Part shown: piece by piece, positions 43,660 through 52,999 of the stretch | Numbering within the stretch: the first letter of the stretch is position 1 | Layout of the letters: the number at the start of each line of letters is the position of its first letter | Assembly (NCBI RefSeq): GCF_000732325.1 | Contig: NZ_BBIW01000012.1 | Span: 62,001 to 126,000, forward strand | From: Paenibacillus sp. TCA20 | Lineage (GTDB): Bacteria; Bacillota; Bacilli; Paenibacillales; Paenibacillaceae | Reading direction: 5' to 3' | DNA: 64,000 nt | Program-made: the position numbers and the translations under genes | The notes under the pieces: model-generated | Databases searched by the model: none | Seen by the model: only the letters and a program-made list of their open reading frames with translations | Told to the model about the DNA's origin: nothing

Positions 43660-45422
43660 ATGGCTCTAATATTCAGTTATTTGCGGAAGTACAAGGTAGC
43701 GGCAATTGCAGCACTATTCATGCTGCTGCTTGAGCTTATGGTTGAGCTGATTCAGCCCTATCTGATCCAGAAGATTATCGATGACGGTATTCAGCAGGAG
43801 AATCTCTCTGTGGTGTGGACGTGGGGTGGTGCCTGCTGATCAGTGCCTTCATAGCATTTGCGGCTGGGATCTCAAGCTCGTTCTATGCTGCCCATGCAAG
43901 TCAAGGCTTTGGAGCCGATCTTAGGGAATCGCTGTACAAGAAGGTTCAGTCGTTCTCTTACGCTGTATTCAACCGGTTCGCTACCTCTTCGCTGATTATC
44001 CGGCTGACAGGGGATATCACCCAGCTTCAGGACACGGTGTTTATGGGGCTGCGGTTTGCGACCCGTGTTCCGCTTGTCGTGATCGGAAGCGTTATCATGG
44101 CACTGGTTGTCAACGTGAAGCTGGGATTATTTCTGGCGGTTACGGTGCCTGTGCTGCTGCTGTTCATTTTTTACATTATGAAGAAAGTATCCCTCATGTT
44201 CCGTACCGTTCAGAAGAGATTGGATGAAGTCAATGGCGTCGCACAGGAAAATTTGATCGGCATTCGTTTAATCCGGGTGTTCGTCCGCATGGGCCATGAG
44301 ATTGAACGATTCGGACGCTCGATTCGCCATTTGATGAATTCAACGATGGCGGCCCAGCGTTTCGCAGAAACGACGATGCCATTCATTATGCTTGTTATGA
44401 ATGCAAGCATTCTGACCATTCTATGGTTCGGGAGAAATGATATTAACATCACGGGTGATGCGACAATGGGAGAGGTTGTAGCGGTCGTCAATTATGCGGT
44501 AAGAACGATGGGCTCCTTATCCATGCTCTCATGGATCGTCGCTACATTATCACGGGCAAGTGCATCGCGACACCGGGTTAGTGAGGTGCTTGATACGGAT
44601 CAGGCTGGGTTCGATTCTGTTCAGGCAGCGGAAGGAAGCAGTGCTGCTAAAATAACAACAGAAGGCAAGAACTCTGCCGTTAAACAGAGTGTGCAATATG
44701 AGGAGGTAAGCTTCAGTTATCCGGGAAGCGACCTTCATGTGCTGGAGAACGTGTCCTTCGAAGCGAAGGCTGGAGAGCGTATTGCGATTATGGGAGCAAC
44801 CGGCTCAGGCAAGACTTCTCTTGTACAGCTGCTCCTTCGTTTATATGATCCGGATGAAGGAATAATCCGTATTGACGGGAAGAATGTACAGCAATATCCG
44901 GTGGACGATCTGCGCGGCTTTATCGGTTATGTTCCCCAGGAAGCCGTACTCTTCACAGGCAGTGTCAAGGAAAATATTGCTTGGGGAAATCCGCAGGCCA
45001 GTGATGAAGAAGTGAGGGAGGCTGCGCGCAAAGCCCAGATCCATCACACGATTGAGTCGCTCACGAATGGCTATGATACGATGCTTGGCCAGCGTGGAGT
45101 CAACTTGTCGGGTGGGCAGAAGCAGCGCTTGTCCATTGCAAGAGCTCTTGTCCGGAAACCACAAATTTTAATACTGGATGACAGTACAAGCGCACTCGAT
45201 GTCAAGACAGAGGCAGCACTACTTAACGAGCTGTCGGAGCTGTCATGCACGACATTTCTAATTACGCAGAAGATTTCATCAACCTTGTCGTCAGATCTGA
45301 TTCTGCTGCTGGATGAAGGAAGATTGATCGCTCAAGGGACTCATCAGGAGCTTCTGCAGGATTCGGAATTGTATAGACGGATATACGAATCCCAATTTGG
45401 ACAGGAGGCTAAGCATGCTTAA
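43660..45422 (+). pseudogene. ABC exporter subunit 1 (permease-ATPase), frameshifted
   Basis: The gene encodes the first half of a heterodimeric multidrug-type ABC exporter but is broken by a frameshift at about 43825-43840. The N-terminal part (from ATG 43660, GGAGG seven bases ahead) ends at VVWTWGGAC and a TGA. The rest continues in another frame as CLLISAFIAFAAGISSSFYA and runs to 45422. One missing base restores a single ~587-residue chain. The ATPase has GATGSGKTS, LSGGQKQRLS and ILILDDSTSALD, where the usual catalytic Glu after Walker B is Asp, as in the degenerate site of such heterodimers. It may be a true mutation, phase variation or a sequencing error. Confidence 0.85.
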
Positions 45423-47259
45423 ACAACTGGTTGAACCTTTTCGACAGCCGCCTTCCGAGGTGCTCAGGAACAAAGCAGGGCTCGGAAAGGGAGCGGCTAA
45501 GAAGACCGCCAAGGCCAAGGATTGGTCCTGGACGCTAAAACGAATATGGTCCTATCTTGCGAAGAGACGGCTTAAGCTTACTCTGGTTGTATTTATGGTC
45601 GTTCTTACTTCAGCTCTTGCCCTGCTGGGCCCCTATCTGATTGGTGTTGCCATCGATACTTATCTTGTCGGAGAGTCGGGTCAAGATTGGATTTACTTCC
45701 TCTGTGCGCTAGGGGCAGTGTATCTGCTGCATCCGATCTTTGCCTTTCTACAAAGCATATGGATGATTGAGGTCGCACAGGAAACGGTCTATCGTATGCG
45801 GTTTGATCTATTCACCCATTTGCACCGACTGCCAATTCCGTTCTTCGGCAAACGGCAGCAAGGGGAGATTATGAGCCGGCTCACGAACGATATTGAGAAT
45901 GTCAGCGCTACGCTGAATGGGTCCATTATTCAGGTGACTTCAAGTATCCTTACGCTGGTGGGAGTAGTGACCGTTATGCTGACACTCAGTCCGCTGCTTA
46001 CTTTGCTTACATTTATCGTCGTTCCGCTGATGGTACTTGGTATGCGCTGGATTACCCGCCGTACGGGACCTTTATTCAAGGAGCGTCAGAAGAATCTGGG
46101 TGATCTGAACGGTTACATAGAGGAGACGTTATCCGGGCAGCGGATCATCAAGGCTTTTTCACAGGAAGAACGAGTGATTACCTCCTTCCAGGAGAAAAAT
46201 GATAAGATCAGACTCTCAGGCTTCTGGGCGCAGACGATATCAGGGTTTATTCCGAAGCTGATGAACAGCCTGAACAATCTGAGCTTTGCGATCATTGCCG
46301 GAATCGGCGGTATCATGGTCATTAACGATATGATAACCATCGGGGTAATCATTATCTTTGCAGAGTATGCACGCCAGTTTACCCGGCCGCTTAATGATCT
46401 CGCGAATCAGTGGAATACCGTTCTGTCTGCCATTGCAGGGGCCGAGCGTGTATTTGAGGTCATGGATGAGGATGAGGAGATTAAGGACGAGGTCGGAGCA
46501 GAGAAGCTGAATCATGTCGAAGGGGCGGTAAGATTTGAGCAAGTGTCCTTTGGTTATGAGGAAAAAGGGGCAACACTCCAGGACATATCCTTCTCTGCCA
46601 AGCCGGGAGAGATGGTTGCGCTTGTTGGGCCAACCGGTGCTGGCAAAACCACACTGATCCAGCTGATCTCGAGATTCTACAATCCTGATCAAGGGCAGAT
46701 CTCTGTTGATGGACAGGATGTAACCAAGATATCGCGTGAGAGCCTTCGTTCTCATATGTCCTTTGTGCTCCAGGAATCCTTCTTGTTCGAAGGAACGATA
46801 AGGGAAAATATTCGTTACGGCCGGCTGAGTGCGACCGATGAAGAGGTGGAGGAAGCTGCTAAGCTGGCGAATGCGCATTCCTTTATTACCCGGCTTAAAA
46901 AGGGCTACGATCAAGTACTGAGTGCAGACGGCAGCGGGATCAGTCAAGGACAGAAGCAGCTGCTTGCCATTGCCCGCGCCATGCTTGCAAATCCGGCGAT
47001 TATTGTACTCGATGAAGCGACGAGCAGTATTGACACGGTGACGGAGATCAAAATTCAGGAAGGTCTTGCAAGGCTCATGAAAGGCAGAACCAGCTTTGTC
47101 ATTGCCCATCGCTTAAATACAATCCGTCAGGCAGACAAGATATTGGTGCTGAAGGATGGGCGCTTGATTGAGCAGGGCTCACATGATGAGCTTCTTGCCG
47201 CAGAAGGATTCTACAGTGATTTGTTTCACAGTCAGATCAAGAAAGAGGCCATGACATAA
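45415..47259 (+). CDS. ABC exporter subunit 2 (permease-ATPase)
   Basis: The 614-residue protein has a six-span exporter domain (about 50-340) and an ATPase domain with GPTGAGKTTLIQ, Walker B IIVLDEATSSID with the catalytic Glu intact, and H-loop IAHRLNTI. The signature reads ISQGQKQ rather than LSGGQ; in heterodimers this weak signature pairs with the degenerate site of the partner. ATG 45415 is six bases after AGGAGG and overlaps the first subunit by eight bases. The pair resembles YfiBC and BmrCD. If subunit 1 is truly broken, this one may lack a partner. Confidence 0.92.
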   Translation: MLKQLVEPFRQPPSEVLRNKAGLGKGAAKKTAKAKDWSWTLKRIWSYLAKRRLKLTLVVFMVVLTSALALLGPYLIGVAIDTYLVGESGQDWIYFLCALGAVYLLHPIFAFLQSIWMIEVAQETVYRMRFDLFTHLHRLPIPFFGKRQQGEIMSRLTNDIENVSATLNGSIIQVTSSILTLVGVVTVMLTLSPLLTLLTFIVVPLMVLGMRWITRRTGPLFKERQKNLGDLNGYIEETLSGQRIIKAFSQEERVITSFQEKNDKIRLSGFWAQTISGFIPKLMNSLNNLSFAIIAGIGGIMVINDMITIGVIIIFAEYARQFTRPLNDLANQWNTVLSAIAGAERVFEVMDEDEEIKDEVGAEKLNHVEGAVRFEQVSFGYEEKGATLQDISFSAKPGEMVALVGPTGAGKTTLIQLISRFYNPDQGQISVDGQDVTKISRESLRSHMSFVLQESFLFEGTIRENIRYGRLSATDEEVEEAAKLANAHSFITRLKKGYDQVLSADGSGISQGQKQLLAIARAMLANPAIIVLDEATSSIDTVTEIKIQEGLARLMKGRTSFVIAHRLNTIRQADKILVLKDGRLIEQGSHDELLAAEGFYSDLFHSQIKKEAMT

Positions 47260-47301
47260 ATCGATTGAACAAAAATATGACAGGATAGAAGGTGAAGCGG
47301 T

Positions 47302-48021
47302 GTGGGAGTATTAACACTGGATCAAGTGATGAGCACGCTGGAGGAGCTGGGGACAGAGCAGACCAAGAAGACATTCCTACGGCACGGGGCTCGTGAGCCA
47401 TTCTTCGGCGTCAAAGTGGGAGACATGAAGAAGAAGCTCGTAAAGGAAGTGAAGAAGGATCAGGAGGTAGCGCAGTCTCTATTTAGCACAGGTAATAGTG
47501 ATGCCATGTATTTGGCAGGGCTTACCGTGAATCCGAAGCTGGTCTCGAAGGAGCTGCTGGAAGCTTGGGTGCAGCAGGCGTACTGGTACATGATAGCTGA
47601 ATATCCGGTGGCGTGGTTGACCGCAGAGAGTCCTTATGCCACAGAACTGGCGATGAAATGGATCCAATCGGACGAAGAGATGGTTGCAACGGCCGGCTGG
47701 AGTACCTATTCGAATTATGTATCCATTACACCAGACGATGAGCTCGATCTGGGAGAACTGGCTGGTTTGCTGGAACGTGTAAGATCGACGATACATGAGG
47801 AACAGAATTGGGTGAGGTCTGTGATGAATGGCTTTGTCATCAGCGTGGGCAGCTATGTCCAGTCACTCCATGAGCAGGCAAGGGATGTAGCGCAAGAGAT
47901 TGGCAAAGTCCATGTGGATGTGGGGAATACAGCCTGCAAAATACCGCTCGCAGAGGAGTATATCCGCAGGGTGGAAGAAAAGGGTAAGCTGTTCAAGAAA
48001 CGTAAAACCTGTATCTGTTAA
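47302..48021 (+). CDS. AlkD-like DNA alkylation repair protein
   Basis: The 239-residue protein matches the HEAT-like repeat DNA glycosylases of the AlkD family, which remove alkylated bases such as 3- and 7-alkyl purines. Visible blocks are TKKTFLRHGAREPFFGVKVGDMKK at the start and MNGFVISVGSYVQSL near residue 175. The C-terminus ends with a Lys-rich KLFKKRKTCIC. The start is a GTG with GAAGGTGA upstream. It follows the exporter by 42 bp and is closed by its own terminator. It may be co-transcribed, but there is no evident functional link. Confidence 0.88.
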   Translation: MGVLTLDQVMSTLEELGTEQTKKTFLRHGAREPFFGVKVGDMKKKLVKEVKKDQEVAQSLFSTGNSDAMYLAGLTVNPKLVSKELLEAWVQQAYWYMIAEYPVAWLTAESPYATELAMKWIQSDEEMVATAGWSTYSNYVSITPDDELDLGELAGLLERVRSTIHEEQNWVRSVMNGFVISVGSYVQSLHEQARDVAQEIGKVHVDVGNTACKIPLAEEYIRRVEEKGKLFKKRKTCIC

Positions 48022-48052
48022 CATAGCAGATCACAACATATAAGAGCTCATG

Positions 48053-48097
48053 AATAACGGCTTCCGCAGATCCGATTGCGAAGCCGTTATTTTTTTG
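48053..48097 (+). terminator. Terminator after the AlkD-like gene
   Basis: AATAACGGCTTC (48053-48064) and GAAGCCGTTATT (48080-48091) pair perfectly over 12 bases, with further GCA/TGC pairs inside, and a T run follows. Confidence 0.9.
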
Positions 48098-48225
48098 TCT
48101 TTTCATAATCATGTCTTTATAGGGCTCAGATTTACCCATTTTATGCGTTTTAAAGTAGATATAGCAAAATTTAATAAAAATGTATTGAATTCATAAAGGA
48201 CCTTCATTACAATAAGAGCAACTAC

Positions 48226-48246
48226 CATACTAGTATGACTAGTATG
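48226..48246. repeat. 12-bp palindrome with tandem half-site
   Basis: CATACTAGTATG (48226-48237) is a perfect palindrome, and its last nine bases ACTAGTATG recur directly at 48238-48246. The double site lies 240 bp upstream of the aldouronate importer operon and could be an operator; nothing else in the 467-bp gap (48022-48488) apart from the terminator and cre/promoter features listed looks functional. Confidence 0.5.
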
Positions 48247-48362
48247 CAATTGCCACTTCACTTTTATAGCTTCATTTCCCAGCTGGATATCCAGCTTCAA
48301 TGTCAGCTACAGATCGCAATTCCACTTGTCGCATCAATTCACATTATCATTTTAGTCTACAT

Positions 48363-48377
48363 TTGTAAGCGCTTCAA
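48363..48377 (+). promoter_or_regulatory. cre-like box upstream of aldouronate importer
   Basis: TTGTAAGCGCTTCAA fits the CcpA-site consensus WTGNAANCGNWWNCA with one mismatch, and its core TAAGCGCTTC is nearly palindromic. It lies 112 bp before the first gene. Confidence 0.6.
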
Positions 48378-48439
48378 TATCAGAAGGGGGTCTAGATCCG
48401 GATTAGAACGAAATGGGTAAATAACAGCTCATTTTAGAA

Positions 48440-48469
48440 TTGAAAGCGGTTTATTAACTTGTCTATACG
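48440..48469 (+). promoter_or_regulatory. Putative promoter overlapping a second cre-like box
   Basis: TTGAAA (48440-48445) and TATACG (48464-48469) are spaced by 18 bases and lie just upstream of the ribosome site of the LplB-like gene. The -35 is part of TTGAAAGCGGTTTAT, which resembles a cre box with two mismatches, so a repressor bound there would block the promoter. Confidence 0.45.
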
Positions 48470-48488
48470 GATAGGAGTGAAATAAGCT

Positions 48489-49451
48489 ATGGAACCGAAG
48501 ACTGTAAATCCACCCATACCGGAGATGAAGGTCGCGAGAAAAAGTAAACGGAGAACGATCCTTTATCTCCTGCGTAAAGACTGGCAGCTCTATTCTCTAT
48601 TAATTCTGCCGATTCTGTACCTGCTCATTTTTAAATACGGGCCTATGATTGGTAATGTTATCGCTTTTAGAAGATTTGTGCCCGGGGGCAGCATCTTTGG
48701 AGAGCAGTGGGTCGGACTTCATTACTTCCGCATGTTTATCGAGGATCCAACCTTCTGGCGAGTATTTAGCAATACACTTATCCTTGGCGGACTTACGATG
48801 CTGCTGACCTTCCCGATGCCGATCGTATTCGCTCTACTGCTTAATGAGGTCAAGAACAAGAAGTTCAAGAAGTTTGTTCAGACGGCTTCGTACCTGCCGC
48901 ACTTTTTATCCATTGTTATTGTCGCAGGGATGATCTTGCAGCTGACGGCTTTGAATGGCTCGATCAATTCACTGATCCAATTCTTCGGTGGAGACCCGAT
49001 CAACTTTATGCAGCAGGCCGACTGGTTCCGCACCATTTATGTCACATCTGAAATATGGCAGGGAATGGGCTGGGGCGCAATTCTGTATCTCGCTGCGCTG
49101 ACGACGATCGATGATTCCCTCTATGAGGCAGCCAGAATTGATGGCGCTAACAGATGGAAACAGACGCTGCATGTAACGATTCCCGGGATATTGCCGACGA
49201 TCGTTACTGTACTGATTCTGAACATGGGCAGCTTCCTGGCTGTCGGCTTTGAGAAGATTCTACTCCTGTACAATCCGCTGATTTATGAGACATCCGACGT
49301 GATCTCGACTTATCTGTATCGCGTAGGCCTTGGATCTAGTAACTTCAGCTACGCGACAGCGATCGGATTATTTGAATCCATCATCGGACTTATCCTTGTA
49401 TTATCCGTCAATGCGATCTCACGCAAGGTAACGGAAAGAAGCTTATGGTAA
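48489..49451 (+). CDS. Aldouronate-type ABC importer permease, LplB-like
   Basis: The 320-residue membrane protein has a hydrophilic Lys/Arg-rich start, six predicted membrane segments and the EAA loop EAARIDGANRWKQTLHVTIP. It is homologous to the permease at 10123 but clearly distinct. It opens an operon with YtcP- and LplA-like partners and, further down, a GH67 alpha-glucuronidase. This gene set imports and processes methylglucuronoxylan fragments in Paenibacillus and Geobacillus. No ATPase is encoded with it. Confidence 0.92.
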   Translation: MEPKTVNPPIPEMKVARKSKRRTILYLLRKDWQLYSLLILPILYLLIFKYGPMIGNVIAFRRFVPGGSIFGEQWVGLHYFRMFIEDPTFWRVFSNTLILGGLTMLLTFPMPIVFALLLNEVKNKKFKKFVQTASYLPHFLSIVIVAGMILQLTALNGSINSLIQFFGGDPINFMQQADWFRTIYVTSEIWQGMGWGAILYLAALTTIDDSLYEAARIDGANRWKQTLHVTIPGILPTIVTVLILNMGSFLAVGFEKILLLYNPLIYETSDVISTYLYRVGLGSSNFSYATAIGLFESIIGLILVLSVNAISRKVTERSLW

Positions 49452-49463
49452 GGAGGCAGCCAC

Positions 49464-50336
49464 ATGAAGGAATCTGTATCGTATAAGGTCTTTAAGGTAT
49501 TTAACGCATCAGCTCTTATATTCATCGTGTTCATTACGCTATATCCTTTTCTCAACGTTGTTGCTCAATCTTTCAGCAGTGAAGCCTATATTAATTCCGG
49601 TCAAGTCAATCTGATTCCGAGAGGCTTCAATATTGAGACCTACAAGAAGGTTGCAAGCGACTCCATGTTCTGGACCAACTATAAGAACACCATCATATAC
49701 GCTGTCGTCGGAACTCTGATATCGATGTTCTTGACTACGATCTTTGCTTACGCCTTATCCCGAAAGCGGCTGATGGGACGCAAATTTTTGACGGTGTTCG
49801 CTGTGTTCACGATGTTCTTTAACGGCGGTCTGATTCCGAACTATGTGCTGATTAACACCCTTGGAATGGCGAACTCCATGTGGGCGATTGTTCTTCCAGG
49901 TGCGATCAGCATCTATAACATGCTTATAATGAAATCCTTCTTTGAGAATATGCCGGAGGAGCTGGAGGAAGCCGCTGCAATTGACGGACTGAACACATAC
50001 GGGATATTGCTCCGCATCGTGCTTCCGTTAAGTAAAGCCGTGCTGGCTACAATGATTCTCTTCTATGCGGTAGCACACTGGAATTCCTGGTTCCCAGCTT
50101 TCATCTATCTGGATAAGAAGGAGCTGTTCCCTGTCACCATCTATCTGCGGAATATGATCGCTGCAGCGACAGGCGGTGCGGCAGTTGGTGCGACTTCTGC
50201 GGATAATTTGACTCAGATATCAGCAAACATCAAATCGGTGACCATGGTTCTTACCATTTTACCTATACTGACGATTTATCCTTTCGTTCAAAAGTACTTT
50301 GTTTCTGGTGTCATGCTCGGATCTGTCAAAGGGTAA
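49464..50336 (+). CDS. Aldouronate-type ABC importer permease, YtcP-like
   Basis: This 290-residue protein is the second permease, with the EAA loop EAAAIDGLNTYGILLRIVLP and the family ending YFVSGVMLGSVKG. AAGGAGG lies seven bases before the ATG and the gene follows its partner by 12 bp. The C-terminal AATGGAAVGATSADN loop is typical for the YtcP group. Confidence 0.92.
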   Translation: MKESVSYKVFKVFNASALIFIVFITLYPFLNVVAQSFSSEAYINSGQVNLIPRGFNIETYKKVASDSMFWTNYKNTIIYAVVGTLISMFLTTIFAYALSRKRLMGRKFLTVFAVFTMFFNGGLIPNYVLINTLGMANSMWAIVLPGAISIYNMLIMKSFFENMPEELEEAAAIDGLNTYGILLRIVLPLSKAVLATMILFYAVAHWNSWFPAFIYLDKKELFPVTIYLRNMIAAATGGAAVGATSADNLTQISANIKSVTMVLTILPILTIYPFVQKYFVSGVMLGSVKG

Positions 50337-50410
50337 GGATTGCTATCTCTCGGTCACAAGGCTTAGAGAACCACTAATTGCGAGATTACAAATCGTAGGG
50401 GGATGTTGAG

Positions 50411-52030
50411 ATGAAGAAAAAATGGGGTAAAGTATTGCTCACAGGATTACTGAGCTTGTCTCTGGCTGCATGCAGCAACGGCCTTGGCACTCAGGAAGCG
50501 GAAGTTCAGAACAAAGGTGCAATGGAGTCTTATGCCGTAGGGGATACCTTCAAAGCAACCGAACCATTTAACCTATCGATTATGTACAACGACAACCCGG
50601 CTTATCCGATCAAGCAAGACTGGATGCTGTTCAAGAAAATTACGGAGATCACAGGGGTGACTCTGGAGCCTACCATTGTACCGATGAGTGATTACAGCCA
50701 GAAGCGCTCACTCCTCATTAGCTCCGGCGATGCGCCGCTTATTATTCCTAAGACCTATCCAGGAGAAGAAGCTCCATTCGTCGCATCCGGTGCAGCACTT
50801 CCTGTAAGCGATTACGTTGATCTTATGCCGAACTATAAGGATAAGGTGGAGAAATGGGGACTGGAAGACGAGCTTGAGGGACTCAAGCAGGAGGATGGTA
50901 AATATTATTTGCTTCCGGGTCTCCATGAAGAAGTATGGCCAGACTATACCCTTATTGTGAGAACGGACATTTTTGAGAAGCATAACATTGCCATTCCAAC
51001 AACTTGGGAGGAGCTGTATACAGCACTTAAGCAGCTGAAGGAAGAGTATCCGGATTCCATTCCATTCTCTGACCGCTTCAAATTCAACAGCACGCTGAAT
51101 ATTGCTGCAACAGGATTTGGAACCAAAGGCGGCTGGGGCTATGGCAACGGACTTACTTACAAGGAAGATCAGGATGAATTCGTATATACAGCAACCACAC
51201 CAGAATATAAAGAAATGCTGGAGTACTTCAATAAGCTAGTAGAGGAAGGCCTTCTGGACAAAGAAAGCTTCACTCAGGATGATGAGCAGGCGATTCAAAA
51301 GTTCGTATCCGGCAAGTCCTTTGTAATCAACGGCAACTCTCAAACGGTAGTAATGCATCGTAACGATATGGATAAGACACTCGGTAAAGATAACTATTCC
51401 ATCGCGAAGATTACTGTGCCGGGCGGCCCTGCAGGGCAGCTGATGTCCGGTTCTAGATTGGAGAACGGCGTCATGATCTCTTCCAAAGCCAAAGAAAGCG
51501 AGAACTTTGAGGCGATCATTCAATTCATTGACTGGCTGTACTATAGTGACGAAGGTCAGGAATTTGCAAAATGGGGCGTAGAGGGCGAGACCTTCACGAA
51601 GGAGAATGGCGTTCGCAAGCTTGTAGAAGATATTAACTATAATGGTTTGAACCCGGATGGAACCAAGGATCTGCGTATTGAGTACGGCTTCTCCGGCGGT
51701 GTATTTGCATACGGAGGCACGACAGATCTGCTCCATTCCATGTTCAGCGAAGAAGAGCTTAAATTCCAGAATGATATGAAGGAAGTTAAGGATGTCGTTC
51801 CTGCTGAACCGCCAATTCCTTATTCAGTTGAAGAACGTGAAAGAGTCACTCTGCTCAGCACTCCGCTTAAAGATTACACAGATCAAAATACGTTCAAGTT
51901 CATTCTCGGAGAACGGGATCTGTCTGAATTCGATACCTTCGTATCGGAGCTGGAGAGCCAAGGTGTGTCTCAATATCTAGAAATCGCGAATGAAACGTAC
52001 AAGGAATATAAGGAAAAAGCTGGGGAATAA
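50411..52030 (+). CDS. Aldouronate-type ABC importer lipoprotein, LplA-like
   Basis: The 539-residue extracellular receptor has a short signal peptide MKKKWGKVLLTGLLSLSLAA and a lipobox ending at Cys21. The mature chain is a family 1 binding protein of the LplA type with several Trp/Tyr-rich stretches such as GGWGYGNGLTY. Its operon and the downstream GH67 gene suggest 4-O-methylglucuronic-acid-bearing xylooligosaccharides as ligand. A strong terminator follows, so the NIF3, GntR and GH67 genes need their own promoter or read-through. Confidence 0.92.
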   Translation: MKKKWGKVLLTGLLSLSLAACSNGLGTQEAEVQNKGAMESYAVGDTFKATEPFNLSIMYNDNPAYPIKQDWMLFKKITEITGVTLEPTIVPMSDYSQKRSLLISSGDAPLIIPKTYPGEEAPFVASGAALPVSDYVDLMPNYKDKVEKWGLEDELEGLKQEDGKYYLLPGLHEEVWPDYTLIVRTDIFEKHNIAIPTTWEELYTALKQLKEEYPDSIPFSDRFKFNSTLNIAATGFGTKGGWGYGNGLTYKEDQDEFVYTATTPEYKEMLEYFNKLVEEGLLDKESFTQDDEQAIQKFVSGKSFVINGNSQTVVMHRNDMDKTLGKDNYSIAKITVPGGPAGQLMSGSRLENGVMISSKAKESENFEAIIQFIDWLYYSDEGQEFAKWGVEGETFTKENGVRKLVEDINYNGLNPDGTKDLRIEYGFSGGVFAYGGTTDLLHSMFSEEELKFQNDMKEVKDVVPAEPPIPYSVEERERVTLLSTPLKDYTDQNTFKFILGERDLSEFDTFVSELESQGVSQYLEIANETYKEYKEKAGE

Positions 52031-52064
52031 ACGTTCAGGCGAGCAAAAAGTTTAAGGTTATCGC

Positions 52065-52109
52065 AGGAGGCAGCCGTTTCGCCTACGAAAAGGCTGCCTC
52101 CTCTTTTAT
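52065..52109 (+). terminator. Terminator after the importer operon
   Basis: AGGAGGCAGCC (52065-52075) and GGCTGCCTCCT (52092-52102) form an 11-bp perfect stem with a 16-base loop and a T-rich tail. Confidence 0.88.
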
Positions 52110-52157
52110 TGATGACGAACTGAACTGCAATAATCAAGATACTGGAGAGTGAGAATA

Positions 52158-52958
52158 TTGGATGTCACGGTACAGGATGTGATCCGCAGTCTGGAGGAGC
52201 CGGCTGGTGTGCTTGAATCGACAGTAGACAAGATTGTATGCGGTCGTTCTGCTGAAGTCGTCCAGGGCATTGCAGTATCCTTCTCCGCAACGTATGAAGC
52301 ACTGAATAGAGCGGCAGAGCTTGGAGCCAACCTGTTTATTACTCATGAGGGATTGTTCTACAGTCATCACGAAGGAGCACAAGAAATGCTGACGTTAGAC
52401 CCGGTATACCAAGCCAAGCAGGCGCTTATTGAGGAGAGGCATCTAACCGTTTATCGATTTCATGATTATCCGCACCGATACTCTCCTGATGAAATTACAG
52501 ATGGGCTGATTGAAGCCATTGGTTATGATGGATACCCTATTCGGCACTTGTCCACAGCATCGATTGTTCATCTGCCGGCAGGTCAAACGGTAAGGCAAAT
52601 TGCGGAGCATCTCAAGGCGAAGCTTCAGCTCTCTCATGTTAGAGTTATTGGAGGTCTGGATGTTATATGTGAACGCATCGGTATCACAGTAGGATACAGA
52701 GGCGGAGGTCAGCACCTGATTCCCTTGTATGAGAATGAACAGCTGCAGCTCATTATTGCAGGCGAGGGACCGGAATGGGAGACCCCTGAATATATACGGG
52801 ATGCGATGACCCTTGGAGGCAGCAAATCACTGCTTCTCACAGGGCATGCGGCCAGCGAGGAGCCGGGGATGAGTCGAATCGCAGACAGGATTCGTCAGCA
52901 ATTCCCGAATGTGCCGGTTCACTTTATTCCAGTTGCCCCCATCTTCCAGGTAGTATAA
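52158..52958 (+). CDS. NIF3-like dinuclear metal protein
   Basis: This 266-residue protein belongs to the NIF3/DUF34 family of dinuclear metal-centre proteins, widely conserved but without a settled activity. NLFITHEGLFYSHHEG (near residue 58) holds metal ligands and LLLTGHAASEE near the C-terminus provides the other pair. I chose TTG 52158, ten bases after GGAG; a GTG three codons earlier is too close to that site. The usual neighbours in Gram-positives are trmK or sigA genes; here it lies between sugar importer and GntR/GH67 genes, so it may be a specialised paralogue. Confidence 0.85.
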   Translation: MDVTVQDVIRSLEEPAGVLESTVDKIVCGRSAEVVQGIAVSFSATYEALNRAAELGANLFITHEGLFYSHHEGAQEMLTLDPVYQAKQALIEERHLTVYRFHDYPHRYSPDEITDGLIEAIGYDGYPIRHLSTASIVHLPAGQTVRQIAEHLKAKLQLSHVRVIGGLDVICERIGITVGYRGGGQHLIPLYENEQLQLIIAGEGPEWETPEYIRDAMTLGGSKSLLLTGHAASEEPGMSRIADRIRQQFPNVPVHFIPVAPIFQVV

Positions 52959-52999
52959 CAAGAACGGAACCAAATAGCTTCGAAGAAAGAGGTAACGGT

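Noticed and set aside
46240..47109. 289-codon minus-strand frame
   Set aside because: It lies wholly opposite the ATPase half of the second ABC exporter and shows no protein-like pattern.
48235..48420. 61-codon hydrophobic frame upstream of the aldouronate importer
   Set aside because: It starts inside the palindrome, has no ribosome site and covers the cre-like region; it is more likely regulatory DNA.
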